Shown here in pieces: positions 9,640-18,744 of a stretch of DNA of 64,000 nucleotides. The stretch's first letter is position 1; every line of letters starts with the position of its first letter. The stretch is taken from assembly GCA_013911885.1 (NCBI GenBank), contig JACESI010000002.1, positions 62,001 to 126,000 of the forward strand, written 5' to 3'. The notes beneath the pieces were generated by a model. That model made no database searches. It was not told where the DNA came from and was given only the letters and a program-made list of their open reading frames with translations. Source of the DNA: Hyphomicrobiales bacterium (GTDB lineage: Bacteria > Pseudomonadota > Alphaproteobacteria > Rhizobiales > JACESI01). Made by a program: the position numbers and the translations under genes.

Positions 9640-10056
9640 TCATGAACCCTCGAGCGTTTCCAGAACCGGGCAGTCCGGGACATCCTCTCCCGAACATCGA
9701 GCCGCAGTCACTGAGAGCACTTTTTCTATCCGCTTGAGGTCTGCGATCTTCGCCCGCACGTCCGCAAGGTGGCGCTCCGTCCGCTCCTTGACCTCGGCGC
9801 AGGTCGGCGCTGCGCCGTCTTCGAGCCCCATCAGCCCGCGAATGTCCTCCATCGAGAACCCGAGTTCGCGGCCGCGCAGGATGAAGCGCAGGCGCGTGGC
9901 GTGCGCGGCGGAATAGATCCTGTAGCCAGCGTCGGTACGGGGCGGGTCGGGCAGCAGGCCGGTCTTCTCGTAATAACGGATTGTCTCGATGTTGCAGCCG
10001 GTCGCCTGGGCCAGTTCTCCGCGTGTGATTCCGCTCTCGCGCTTGTGATCGGTCAT
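9640..10056 (-). CDS. merR: Mercuric resistance regulator MerR
   Basis: ELAQATGCNIETIRYYEKTGLLP HTH; Cys spacing TC..(35)..RC..(8)..C typical of Hg-type MerR; divergent to merTPFA. Confidence 0.9.
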   Translation of the reverse strand: MTDHKRESGITRGELAQATGCNIETIRYYEKTGLLPDPPRTDAGYRIYSAAHATRLRFILRGRELGFSMEDIRGLMGLEDGAAPTCAEVKERTERHLADVRAKIADLKRIEKVLSVTAARCSGEDVPDCPVLETLEGS

Positions 10057-10069
10057 GGGCAGTTTCCTC

Positions 10070-10100
10070 TTGAGCCTGTAGTCGCTACAGACCCTACACC
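10070..10100 (+). promoter_or_regulatory. MerR-type mer promoter/operator
   Basis: ttgagc-(19 nt: ctgtagtcgctacagaccc)-tacacc; perfect dyad CTGTAG-tcg-CTACAG in a 19-nt spacer between divergent merR and merT. Confidence 0.85.
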
Positions 10101-10131
10101 CATCGTCAACCACAGACGAGAGGTGCGCGAC

Positions 10132-10520
10132 ATGGCGCTGACAGACGACAGAACGGACAGCACGGGCGCGGATCGCCCGGCCCGAAAGGGCTGGCTCGCG
10201 GCAGGTGGGGTGCTGGGCGCCTTTCTCGCCTCGGCCTGCTGCATCGGGCCGCTGGTGCTGCTGACCCTCGGCATCTCGGGGGCCTGGATCGGCAACCTCA
10301 CGGCGCTGGAGCCCTATAAGCCGATCTTCGCTGTGATCGCGTCGGCTTCATCGGGGCGGGTTTCTGGCAGGTCTATTTCCGCAAGCCGACCGTCTGCGAA
10401 CCCGGCTCCTACTGCGCAAGGCCAGCATCGGCGCGCATCACCAAGAGCGCGCTCTGGGCCTCGCTCGTTCTCGTTGTCGCTGCACTCACCATCGACTGGT
10501 GGGCCCCGCTTCTCTACTGA
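10132..10520 (+). pseudogene. merT: Mercuric transporter MerT with 1-nt frameshift
   Basis: Frame 1 gives MALTDD...LAAGGVLGAFLASACCIGPLVLLTLGISGAWIGNLTALEPYKPIFAVIA, then degenerates; the frame shifted by one base from about 10342 gives GFIGAGFWQVYFRKPTVCEPGSYCARPASARITKSALWASLVLVVAALTIDWWAPLLY to a stop at 10520. Confidence 0.85.
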
Positions 10521-10538
10521 CCCCGAAAGGACACCCGC

Positions 10539-10841
10539 ATGAAGATCCTTGCACTTGCGCTGTTCGGCCTGACCGCCGTTGCGCCGATCACCGCCATCCC
10601 TGTTGCCGCGCAGACCGTCGCCGCCGAGCAGACCGTGACCTTCGTCGTGGACAACATGACCTGCGCACTCTGCCCCGTGACAGTGAAGCGCGCGATGGAG
10701 GGCGTCGATGGCGTGCGCGCCGTCGAGATCGACTTCGAGGCCCGCACCGCAACGGTCGTCTTCGACACCGCCGCGACGAGCGCCGACGCCATCGCAACCG
10801 CGTCGGCCAATGCAGGTTACCCGGCGCGCGTCTCGGGCTGA
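10539..10841 (+). CDS. merP: Periplasmic mercury-binding protein MerP
   Basis: Signal peptide plus HMA motif VVDNMTCALCPVTVKRAMEGVDGV. Confidence 0.93.
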   Translation: MKILALALFGLTAVAPITAIPVAAQTVAAEQTVTFVVDNMTCALCPVTVKRAMEGVDGVRAVEIDFEARTATVVFDTAATSADAIATASANAGYPARVSG

Positions 10842-10845
10842 CAGG

Positions 10846-11079
10846 ATGACCGAGCAAACCGACCGCAAGCTGATCGCGACAGGGATCGTCGGCACCGTCA
10901 TCGCAGCGCTCTGCTGCTTCACGCCGGTGCTGGTCGTGCTTCTCGGCGCCGTGGGCCTCTCGGCCTGGCTGGGTTGGCTCGACTACGTTCTGCTGCCCGC
11001 GCTCGCCTTTTTCGGCGCGCTGACCGTGTACGCGGTCTGGAGACGGCGGCGGCGCCAGATCACTCGAACGGATGGATGA
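10846..11079 (+). CDS. merF: Mercury transport protein MerF
   Basis: 77 aa; KLIATGIVGTVIAALCCFTPVLVVLLGAVGLSAWLGWLDYVLLPAL, two TM with CC pair. Confidence 0.9.
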   Translation: MTEQTDRKLIATGIVGTVIAALCCFTPVLVVLLGAVGLSAWLGWLDYVLLPALAFFGALTVYAVWRRRRRQITRTDG

Positions 11080-12508
11080 CTTAATGAAAGACGATTGCTG
11101 CGCCCCTAAGGGCGATTTCGACCTTGCCGTGATCGGCGCCGGATCGGCCGGGTTCTCGGCCGCAATCACAGCCGCGGAAGGTGGCAAGCGCGTCGCGTTG
11201 ATCGGCCATGGTACTATCGGCGGCACCTGCGTGAACGTGGGCTGCGTGCCCTCCAAGACGATGATCCGCGCGGCCGAGGCCGTGCACGGTGCGCAGTTGG
11301 CGCGCCGATTCCCCGGCCTGCACGGCGAGGCGCAGGTATCTGATTGGGCGGCGCTGGTTGCAGCCAAGGACGATCTAGTCGCGACGCTGCGCCAGAAGAA
11401 GTACGCCGATCTGCTGCCGGGCTACGATAGTGTGACCTATATCGACGAGGGTCCGGCACGGCTCGTCCCCGGCGGGGTCGAGGTCGGCGGGCGCCGGATC
11501 ACGGCTCCCAAGGTCATCGTCGCCACAGGCGGCCGACCCGCCGTGCCCGACATCCCTGGGGTCCAGGACGCACCAACGCTCGACAGCACGTCGCTGCTGG
11601 AGCTGGACCAGTTGCCCGAAAGCCTGATCTTCCTCGGCGGCGGCTATATCGGCGTGGAGCTGGCACAGATGATGGCGCGGATGGGCGCGCGGGTTACCAT
11701 CGTCTGCCGCTCGCGCCTGTTGCCGCGCGCCGAGCCGGAGGTGTCCGAAGCTCTGACCGAGGCTTTGCGCGCCGAAGGTCTTACCATCCTCGATGGCGCG
11801 ACCTACCACGCCGCGCGGCGCGACGGGGGCCGTGCGGTGCTGACCGTGACCGTAAATGGCGCGAGGCGCGACCTGACGGCCGACCGCCTCGTCCTGACGA
11901 CGGGACGCGCGCCCAACACCGAGGGGCTGGGCCTCGCGGAGATGGGCGTCGAGACCGACGCACGTGGTGCGATCCGGGTTGGCGACGACATGCAGACCAC
12001 GAAGCCCGGCATCTTTGCGGCGGGCGACGTCACCGAACGCGACCAGTTCGTCTACATGGCCGCCTATGGCGCCAAGCTCGCGTCCCGCAAGGCCGTTCTG
12101 GGCGGGGCGGAGCGCTACGAGAACGCCGCGATGCCGTGGGTGGTGTTCACCGATCCGCAGGTTGCAGGCGTCGGGCTATCCGAGGCGCAGGCCCGCGCGG
12201 CGGGTCATGACGTCAAGACCAGTGTGCTGACCCTCGACAACGTACCCCGCGCGCTCGCCGCCCGCGACACGCGCGGCCTGATCAAGCTGGTCGCCGACCG
12301 GGCGACCGACCGCCTGCTGGGCGGCGTGATCATGGCGCCGGAGGGAGCCGACAGTGTCCAGACGCTCGTGATGGCGCTCAAGTCCGGCATGACGACGAGG
12401 GCGCTCGGCGAGACAATCTTTCCCTATCTGACCACGGTAGAGGGGCTGAAGCTCGCCGCGCAGACCTTCGACATGGATGTCGCCAAGCTGTCGTGTTGTG
12501 CGGGATGA
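11072..12508 (+). CDS. merA: Mercuric reductase MerA (lacking N-terminal HMA domain)
   Basis: FAD motif AVIGAGSAGFSAAI, redox GGTCVNVGCVPSK, C-terminal LSCCAG. Confidence 0.96.
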   Translation: MDDLMKDDCCAPKGDFDLAVIGAGSAGFSAAITAAEGGKRVALIGHGTIGGTCVNVGCVPSKTMIRAAEAVHGAQLARRFPGLHGEAQVSDWAALVAAKDDLVATLRQKKYADLLPGYDSVTYIDEGPARLVPGGVEVGGRRITAPKVIVATGGRPAVPDIPGVQDAPTLDSTSLLELDQLPESLIFLGGGYIGVELAQMMARMGARVTIVCRSRLLPRAEPEVSEALTEALRAEGLTILDGATYHAARRDGGRAVLTVTVNGARRDLTADRLVLTTGRAPNTEGLGLAEMGVETDARGAIRVGDDMQTTKPGIFAAGDVTERDQFVYMAAYGAKLASRKAVLGGAERYENAAMPWVVFTDPQVAGVGLSEAQARAAGHDVKTSVLTLDNVPRALAARDTRGLIKLVADRATDRLLGGVIMAPEGADSVQTLVMALKSGMTTRALGETIFPYLTTVEGLKLAAQTFDMDVAKLSCCAG

Positions 12509-12596
12509 GGCCGATTTCCGGTGTCGATTGCGACCGTGGACTTCGGCACTATTTCGTGAATGGACATTGGATGAACCCGGCAGTAAATCATTGAGA

Positions 12597-12941
12597 ATGC
12601 GTAAATTCGCCTCACTCATTACCGTTGCGATTCTTGTGGTGTTTGCCGCGAGCACAATCGTGCATGCGGTGAGCGCGAACGCGATGGCGTTGGATATGGC
12701 AATGGCGGACGGCGGCGCGATGTCGATGCCCGAGTGCCAGGGCTGTCCCGAGGACGGCGACAGCGGCGCGAACGCAAGCTGCGATCTGATTTGTACTGCG
12801 CCCGCATTCGCCGTCCTGAAAGCGGTGGAACCCGCACAGTTCATGATGCCGTTGCTGCGTCAAGACCGGCCTCTCGGCATGGCCCTTCCGCGCGGGCTCA
12901 GAGCGCCGCCGGACCCTTTCCCTCCCCGAACTCTCATCTGA
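12597..12941 (+). CDS. Small exported Met/Cys-rich hypothetical protein
   Basis: MRKFASLITVAILVVFAASTIVHAVSA signal; MALDMAMADGGAMSMPECQGCPEDGDSGANASCDLICT; precedes the multicopper oxidase. Confidence 0.6.
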   Translation: MRKFASLITVAILVVFAASTIVHAVSANAMALDMAMADGGAMSMPECQGCPEDGDSGANASCDLICTAPAFAVLKAVEPAQFMMPLLRQDRPLGMALPRGLRAPPDPFPPRTLI

Positions 12942-13079
12942 TCCAACGGTTGGCCGCCTGCGAGGGCGTGTTTGCGACCGTTGGCCCGCGTCTCTGCACG
13001 CCTGCTTGGCATCTGGAGGCGCTCAGCCCTCGCGCCGCTCGCGCGAGATCGAACGGCACAATTCAGATGAGACAAACAC

Positions 13080-14528
13080 ATGACTTCGAATTTCCCATCG
13101 GCGCTGTCGCGCCGAGGCTTTCTGGCCGGTAGCGCCGCAGCCGGCGCCGCGCTTTCCCTGCACCCGGCCTGGGCAGATACGCACCGCGCCTTCACCCTGC
13201 GCGCCGCGCCGGGACGGGCGCGGCTTGTCCCCGAACCCTGGGGCGAGAGCGACGTTTGGTGCTATGGCGGTATCGTGCCGGGCCCCGAGATCAGGGTGCG
13301 GCAGGGCGACCGGCTGCGCATCGAGGTCGAGAACGCGCTGGACGAGGAAACGACGGTCCATTGGCACGGGCTGCGGGTGCCGAACGCCATGGACGGCGTG
13401 CCGAATCTGACCCAGGCGCCTATCGCGCCGGGCGAAACCTTCACCTATGAATTCGACGCGGTCGATGCCGGCACATTCTGGTATCACCCGCACCAGCGCA
13501 GCTTCGAGCAGGTCGGGCGCGGACTCTATGGCGCGTTGATCATCGAGGAGGCGGATCCGCCGCGGGTGGACCGCGAGCTTCTCTGGGTGCTCGACGACTG
13601 GCGGCTCACACAAGAGGCAGAAATCGACGACAGTTTCGGCGATTTCCACGACATGAGCCATGCCGGACGGCTAGGCAACACGGTGACGATTAACGGTCGC
13701 GCCCCCGACGCCGTGCCGGTGCGGACAGGCGAGCGGATCCGGCTGCGCCTGATCAACGCCGCCAATGCCCGCATCTTCGCGCTGGATTTCGGCGATCTCG
13801 CGCCGCAGGTGATTGCGCTCGACGGCCAGCCGGTCACGCCGCATGCGCCACTAGACCCGCGTGGATGGGTGGTGATCGGCCCGGCGATGCGGGTCGATCT
13901 GATGCTCGACATGACCGGAACGCCAGGCGAAACGGTGACGATCACCGACCGGTTTTTCTCAGACCAGAATTTCGGAGTGGTCGATCTGGCTTACGCCGAG
14001 ACGCCACTGCGCGACGCGCCGCCCGACTGGGACATGGCGCTGGCCCCGAACCCGCTGCGAGAGCCCGACATCGCCCGCGCCCGCCGCCACGAGGTGACCT
14101 TCACCGGCGGCATGATGGGCGGGATGGTCGAGCGGCAGATGGGGATTGAAAGCCAGGAAAGCATGATGGGCGGCGGCATGATGGGCCGGATGCACGACGG
14201 CAGCATCTGGTTCGTCAACGGCGTGGCGGCCGAAGGACATATCCTCGACCCGATGCTGACGCTGGAGCGCGATGCCAGCCACGTCATCGCCATGACCAAC
14301 GCCACCGCGTTCCACCACCCGATCCACCTGCACGGCCATTCCTTCCGCGTGATCAGCCGCGACGGCGCGCCCACGGCGCATCGCGAGTGGCAGGACACGG
14401 TGCTGATGGCCCCGCGCGAACGCGTCGAGATCGCCTTCGTGGCCGACAATCCGGGCGACTGGATGTTCCACTGCCACATCCTCGAGCACCAAGCCGGCGG
14501 CATGATGGGGGTGTTCCGTGTGGCATGA
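13080..14528 (+). CDS. Tat-exported multicopper oxidase (CopA/CueO-like)
   Basis: SRRGFLAGSAAAGAAL Tat signal; TVHWHGLRVP, FWYHPHQRS, HHPIHLHGHSF, MFHCHILEHQAGGMMG copper motifs; Met-rich GGMMGGMVERQMG...MMGGGMMGRM. Confidence 0.93.
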   Translation: MTSNFPSALSRRGFLAGSAAAGAALSLHPAWADTHRAFTLRAAPGRARLVPEPWGESDVWCYGGIVPGPEIRVRQGDRLRIEVENALDEETTVHWHGLRVPNAMDGVPNLTQAPIAPGETFTYEFDAVDAGTFWYHPHQRSFEQVGRGLYGALIIEEADPPRVDRELLWVLDDWRLTQEAEIDDSFGDFHDMSHAGRLGNTVTINGRAPDAVPVRTGERIRLRLINAANARIFALDFGDLAPQVIALDGQPVTPHAPLDPRGWVVIGPAMRVDLMLDMTGTPGETVTITDRFFSDQNFGVVDLAYAETPLRDAPPDWDMALAPNPLREPDIARARRHEVTFTGGMMGGMVERQMGIESQESMMGGGMMGRMHDGSIWFVNGVAAEGHILDPMLTLERDASHVIAMTNATAFHHPIHLHGHSFRVISRDGAPTAHREWQDTVLMAPRERVEIAFVADNPGDWMFHCHILEHQAGGMMGVFRVA

Positions 14529-14541
14529 CGAGGACGAGATA

Positions 14542-15477
14542 ATGAACATGAACAATCCAACCACAAATCTGCTTGGCCGCCGCAGCGTGCTTGCCATGCT
14601 TGGCGGTGTGGCCGCCGCCGTGCTGTTGCCAGCGCTGCGGGCACGGGCCCAGGGCATTGTGGTCCCCGCACTGGCCTTCGACGGCGATGCGCTCGTCGTT
14701 GCGGGCGCTCAGTTGTGGCGGCACGACCTGTCGGGCGGCGCCTCCGCAGCCTTGCCCACGCCACGCGCCCATATCCGCGCGCTCGCCTGTCACCCCGCGC
14801 GGACCGGGCGGCTGTTCGCGGCGCTGGACAGCGGCGGTCTCGAGCGGTCCGACGATGGCGGCGAGACATGGGCTGCCGCCTCGGGCGGCCTGCCACAGGC
14901 GCAGGTCACGGCGCTCGCCATCGCAGTCGGCGCGCCGGACACCGTCTATGCATTCGTCGCGGAAGACGGGCTCTGGCGCAGTGAAGACGCGGGGGAAAAC
15001 TGGTCCTTCATGATGGACCGCCCCTGGATCGCTGAGGCCGAGCGCGAGGTGCTGACGCTCGCCTCTGTCAATCTCGCCTCAGGCATGGGCGGCATCTGGA
15101 TCTACGCCGGCACCGAGCGCGGCCTGACCCGCGTGCCCGACTGCTTCTGCCGCTGGCAGGACGTGGTGGCGGGCGACGCAATGGATGCGCTGGTCGCGGG
15201 CACGCCGCCCGCGCCCGAGGCCCCGCTGCCCGAGGGCGAGCCGGTACTGGCTCTCGCCTCGGCAATGGCTGCCCCGGAACGACTTGTCGCCGCGCTGTCC
15301 TCAGGCCTTTGGGCCTCCACCGATGGCGGGGTGACCTGGTCGCGGGTTTCGAACATTGCCGCATCCGCGCTTGCTATTCACCCGACGGACCCGAACAGGA
15401 TCGCTGCCGCCACCGTGGACGGCGTGCTCCTTAGCCATGATGGCGGCACCGCCTGGGCCGCGCTCTCCACCACCTGA
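14542..15477 (+). CDS. Exported BNR/sialidase-repeat beta-propeller-like protein
   Basis: Tat-like GRRSVLAMLGGVAAAVLLPALRARA; repeats SDDGGETWAAASGGLP, SEDAGENWSFM, STDGGVTWSRVS, SHDGGTAWAAL. Confidence 0.7.
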   Translation: MNMNNPTTNLLGRRSVLAMLGGVAAAVLLPALRARAQGIVVPALAFDGDALVVAGAQLWRHDLSGGASAALPTPRAHIRALACHPARTGRLFAALDSGGLERSDDGGETWAAASGGLPQAQVTALAIAVGAPDTVYAFVAEDGLWRSEDAGENWSFMMDRPWIAEAEREVLTLASVNLASGMGGIWIYAGTERGLTRVPDCFCRWQDVVAGDAMDALVAGTPPAPEAPLPEGEPVLALASAMAAPERLVAALSSGLWASTDGGVTWSRVSNIAASALAIHPTDPNRIAAATVDGVLLSHDGGTAWAALSTT

Positions 15478-15488
15478 AAGGATCAAAC

Positions 15489-15908
15489 ATGAAACGTATT
15501 GCTCTGACCACTTTCCTCGCCCTTGCCACCCCGGCCTTCGCCGCAGAGCCCGTGACCATCTGGCGCGATCCCGGCTGCGGCTGCTGCGACGCCTATGCCG
15601 AATACCTTCGGAACGAGGGCTTCGAGGTCACCGTGATCGACGACCGCAATTTCGACCAAAGGTCGATCGAGATGGGCGTGCCCGAGCGGGGGATCGGCTG
15701 CCACCTTGCCATGATCGACGGCTATGTTGTCAGCGGTCTTGTCCCGTCCGAGATCATCGAACGCCTGCTTGAGGAACGCCCTGCCATCACGGGGATCACG
15801 TTGCCCGGCATGCCCGGCAATGCCCCTGGCATGGCTGCTGCCAAGACGGGCACCCTGCGCACCTATGCCTTCGGACCGGAGGGCGTGGCGGTCTATTCCG
15901 ATGAATGA
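15489..15908 (+). CDS. DUF411 family periplasmic metal-binding protein
   Basis: TIWRDPGCGCCDAYAEYLRNEGFEVTV...GCHLAMIDGYVVSGLVPSEIIERLL. Confidence 0.88.
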   Translation: MKRIALTTFLALATPAFAAEPVTIWRDPGCGCCDAYAEYLRNEGFEVTVIDDRNFDQRSIEMGVPERGIGCHLAMIDGYVVSGLVPSEIIERLLEERPAITGITLPGMPGNAPGMAAAKTGTLRTYAFGPEGVAVYSDE

Positions 15909-16044
15909 CGGCGCGGGCCTGTTGGCTGACACACTGGGGACCGCGTTTGCGATCCTCGCGATGACCCTCGGACCCATTCTGGCCGTGGCAGCACTTTGCC
16001 TCGTGGTCCGGGCAATCCTGAAGCACATAAGGAGTTCGACATGA
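15901..16044 (+). CDS. Small single-TM hypothetical protein (47 aa)
   Basis: MNDGAGLLADTLGTAFAILAMTLGPILAVAALCLVVRAILKHIRSST; overlaps the flanking genes by a few bases as in an operon. Confidence 0.4.
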   Translation: MNDGAGLLADTLGTAFAILAMTLGPILAVAALCLVVRAILKHIRSST

Positions 16045-16217
16045 ACGGAACTTTAGGCGGCCCGGGAACGGGCTTCATGGGCGATCCCATGGGCCAGATG
16101 ATGGGTGGCCCCATGACGGGCATGATGCTGGGTGGCGGGCTCGTTTTCCTGCTGCTGATTGCGGTGCTGATCCTCGCGGCGGCGGCCCTGATCAAATACT
16201 TGCGGAGATCGGCATGA
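16041..16217 (+). CDS. Met-rich small membrane protein (58 aa)
   Basis: MNGTLGGPGTGFMGDPMGQMMGGPMTGMMLGGGLVFLLLIAVLILAAAALIKYLRRSA; stop overlaps the next start. Confidence 0.5.
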   Translation: MNGTLGGPGTGFMGDPMGQMMGGPMTGMMLGGGLVFLLLIAVLILAAAALIKYLRRSA

Positions 16218-16696
16218 GGAGCGTCGGACTGTTGTCCGGAGGCGTCCTCGCTCTGGTCGCGGGCTTGGCCGCCTGGGTCATGGCGGCCGAAAGGCAGAAC
16301 ATCCCGGAAGGGTTGACCTTTCTGGGTACGCCGGTGACGGCCGAACAGGTGGCCCTTGGGCAAGACCTTTATGCGGCCAATTGCGCCTCCTGCCACGGGG
16401 CGAACCTGGAAGGACAGCCAGATTGGCGCAGGCGGAACGAAAATGGCCGAATGCCCGCGCCGCCGCACGATGAAAGCGGCCATACCTGGCACCATGCCGA
16501 CCGGCCCCTGTTCACGATCACGAAACTTGGGCTCGGCGCCGTCGTGCCAGGCTATGAAAGCGATATGCCCGCCTTCGATGGCATCCTGTCCGATGCCGAA
16601 ATAGCTGCAGTGCTTGCCTACATCAAGAGCACCTGGCCCGAGCGCGAGCGCGGGTTTCAGGCCGAAGTGACAGTCAACGACGGGGACGGATCATGA
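16214..16696 (+). CDS. Class I c-type cytochrome
   Basis: AANCASCHGANLEGQPDW heme motif; distal YESDMPAFDGILSDAEIAAVLAYIKSTWP. Confidence 0.88.
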   Translation: MRSVGLLSGGVLALVAGLAAWVMAAERQNIPEGLTFLGTPVTAEQVALGQDLYAANCASCHGANLEGQPDWRRRNENGRMPAPPHDESGHTWHHADRPLFTITKLGLGAVVPGYESDMPAFDGILSDAEIAAVLAYIKSTWPERERGFQAEVTVNDGDGS

Positions 16697-17265
16697 CAGT
16701 CGGTACGGAGCGGGGCGTGCGCCGGGTCTCGCCTCTGGCGTTGGTGCCCTTGATTGTCTTTGCCGGTCTCGGCGCCGCCTTCTACTGGGGGCTGTTCAAC
16801 AATGACGACCGGCTGCCCTCGACGCTGATCGGCCGGCCGGTGCCGGATTTCAACCTGCCGCCGATAGACGGCCGTGATGACGGCCTTGCCACCTCCGACC
16901 TCGCGGGCGGGGTGTCCATCGTCAATGTCTGGGCATCCTGGTGCGTGCCCTGCCGTGTGGAGATGCCCTTGCTGGTCGATCTGGCCGAAACCGGAACCGT
17001 CCCGATCTATGGCATCAACCACAGGGATCCACCCGAGGCCGCATTGGCCTTTCTGCGTGAACTCGGCGATCCCTACACCCGCATCGGCGCCGACCGGAAC
17101 GGACGTGTTTCCATCGACTGGGGCGTGTACGGCCTGCCGGAAACATTCGTGATCGATGGCGATGGACGGATCGCCTACAAGCATGTCGGACCCTTCGACC
17201 GCCGCGCGCTGGACGAAGAGATCCTGCCCGTCGTCCGCCGGTTGCAGGCGGGGGACGGATCATGA
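16693..17265 (+). CDS. DsbE/CcmG-like thiol:disulfide oxidoreductase
   Basis: VSIVNVWASWCVPCRVEMPLL and GVYGLPETFVIDGDGRI. Confidence 0.88.
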   Translation: MTVGTERGVRRVSPLALVPLIVFAGLGAAFYWGLFNNDDRLPSTLIGRPVPDFNLPPIDGRDDGLATSDLAGGVSIVNVWASWCVPCRVEMPLLVDLAETGTVPIYGINHRDPPEAALAFLRELGDPYTRIGADRNGRVSIDWGVYGLPETFVIDGDGRIAYKHVGPFDRRALDEEILPVVRRLQAGDGS

Positions 17266-17783
17266 GGCGGCGCGACCTGTTGGCCGGTGCGCTGGCCTTT
17301 GCTGCAACACCCGCTGCCGCTCGACCCTTGATGCCGCTGCACGAGACCCCGCGCGAGATGCTCTCGCCGCCCTTCGTGGATGGCGACGGGCGCGACCTGA
17401 CGCTGGCGGATTTCAGGGGCCGCGTGGTCCTGCTGAACATCTGGGCGACCTGGTGTGTTCCCTGTCGCGAAGAAATGCCCACGCTCGACCGTCTGCAGGC
17501 GCAGCTTGGCGGCGACGATTTCCACGTCCTGCCCCTGTCCATCGATCGGGCGGGGCTGAGGCCGGTGCGGCGCTTCTACGACGAAATCGGCATCCGACAT
17601 CTGGGCCAGTACCTCGCCGAGGACATCCGCGCGATGCTCGCCTTCGCCGTCATCGGGCTGCCCACGACCTTGCTGATCGACCGGCAGGGGCGCGAACGCG
17701 GCCGCCTGACGGGACCCGCCGAATGGGACAGCGCGGAGGCGATCGCACAATTCCAGACCATCATCGCTGAAAGGAACAGATGA
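17262..17783 (+). CDS. TlpA-like thioredoxin-fold protein
   Basis: RVVLLNIWATWCVPCREEMPTLDRLQ. Confidence 0.85.
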   Translation: MRRRDLLAGALAFAATPAAARPLMPLHETPREMLSPPFVDGDGRDLTLADFRGRVVLLNIWATWCVPCREEMPTLDRLQAQLGGDDFHVLPLSIDRAGLRPVRRFYDEIGIRHLGQYLAEDIRAMLAFAVIGLPTTLLIDRQGRERGRLTGPAEWDSAEAIAQFQTIIAERNR

Positions 17784-18061
17784 CCATGCCTGACACATCC
17801 TATGACCAAGGCGCCGCCCGACCAGGACGCTTTTCCATGGCCTTCGGGCGCCGCGGTCTCATCCTCGGCGCGATGGCGCTGATCGGCGCGGGGCTGTGGC
17901 TCAATTGGGGCTGGGTGGCCGCAATCGGCGCTGCCCCCTTGATCCTCGCGGTTGCGCCTTGCGCCGTCATGTGCGGGCTGGGGCTCTGCATGATGGGCGG
18001 TTCGAAGGCCTGCGCCGCCCAGAAGAGTTCGGACGGCGGTTCGGACGGCGCACGGGACTGA
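17780..18061 (+). CDS. Small Cys-rich membrane protein, unknown function
   Basis: LILGAMALIGAGLWLNWGWVAAIGAAPLILAVAPCAVMCGLGLCMMGGSKACAAQ; translationally coupled in the operon. Confidence 0.6.
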   Translation: MTMPDTSYDQGAARPGRFSMAFGRRGLILGAMALIGAGLWLNWGWVAAIGAAPLILAVAPCAVMCGLGLCMMGGSKACAAQKSSDGGSDGARD

Positions 18062-18090
18062 TGCTCGCCCCACCAGAAGGACCCGATCCG

Positions 18091-18744
18091 ATGAACTCCG
18101 CTTCCAACACCGAAGGCTTGCGACGCATCCGGCGCCTGCTCTGGGCGGCCGTTGCCGGATCCGCCCTGGCTCTCGGCAGTGCCGTTCTCTGGCGCGCCCT
18201 CATCCCATCCGACCTGCCGGCGCCCCGCGTAACGGGCGAGGCCGCAATCATTAACGCCTACACTTTGACCGATCATACCGGACGATTGGTGACGGCGGAC
18301 AGCTTCGACGGCCAGTGGCAACTGGTGTTCTTCGGTTTCACATTCTGTCCCGACATCTGTCCGACCACGCTCGCCTACATGGCCAGCGTGATGGACATCC
18401 TCGGACCGCAGGCTGACCGGCTCGCACCGATCTTTGTCACCGTCGACCCGGCGCGCGACACCGTCGAGATCATGGCGGAATATGTAGCGGCGTTCCATCC
18501 GCAGCTGATCGGCCTCACGGGAACCGAGGCACAGATCGACGAGGCCGCCGGCAATTTCCGCGTCTGGTACGAGCGATCCGAGCATTCAACCGCGCCCGAT
18601 GGCTATCTGATGGCGCATTCCGGCTACATCTACCTGATGCGCCCCGACGGCGGCTTCGACTCGGTCTACCGGGAAGGCGATCAGCCGCCGGAGGCGCTCG
18701 CCGACGAGATTTTCATGCGTATCGAGAGGGACGAAAGATCCTGA
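18091..18744 (+). CDS. SCO1/SenC/PrrC family copper chaperone
   Basis: LVFFGFTFCPDICPTTLAYMASVMDILG...FVTVDPARDT. Confidence 0.9.
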   Translation: MNSASNTEGLRRIRRLLWAAVAGSALALGSAVLWRALIPSDLPAPRVTGEAAIINAYTLTDHTGRLVTADSFDGQWQLVFFGFTFCPDICPTTLAYMASVMDILGPQADRLAPIFVTVDPARDTVEIMAEYVAAFHPQLIGLTGTEAQIDEAAGNFRVWYERSEHSTAPDGYLMAHSGYIYLMRPDGGFDSVYREGDQPPEALADEIFMRIERDERS

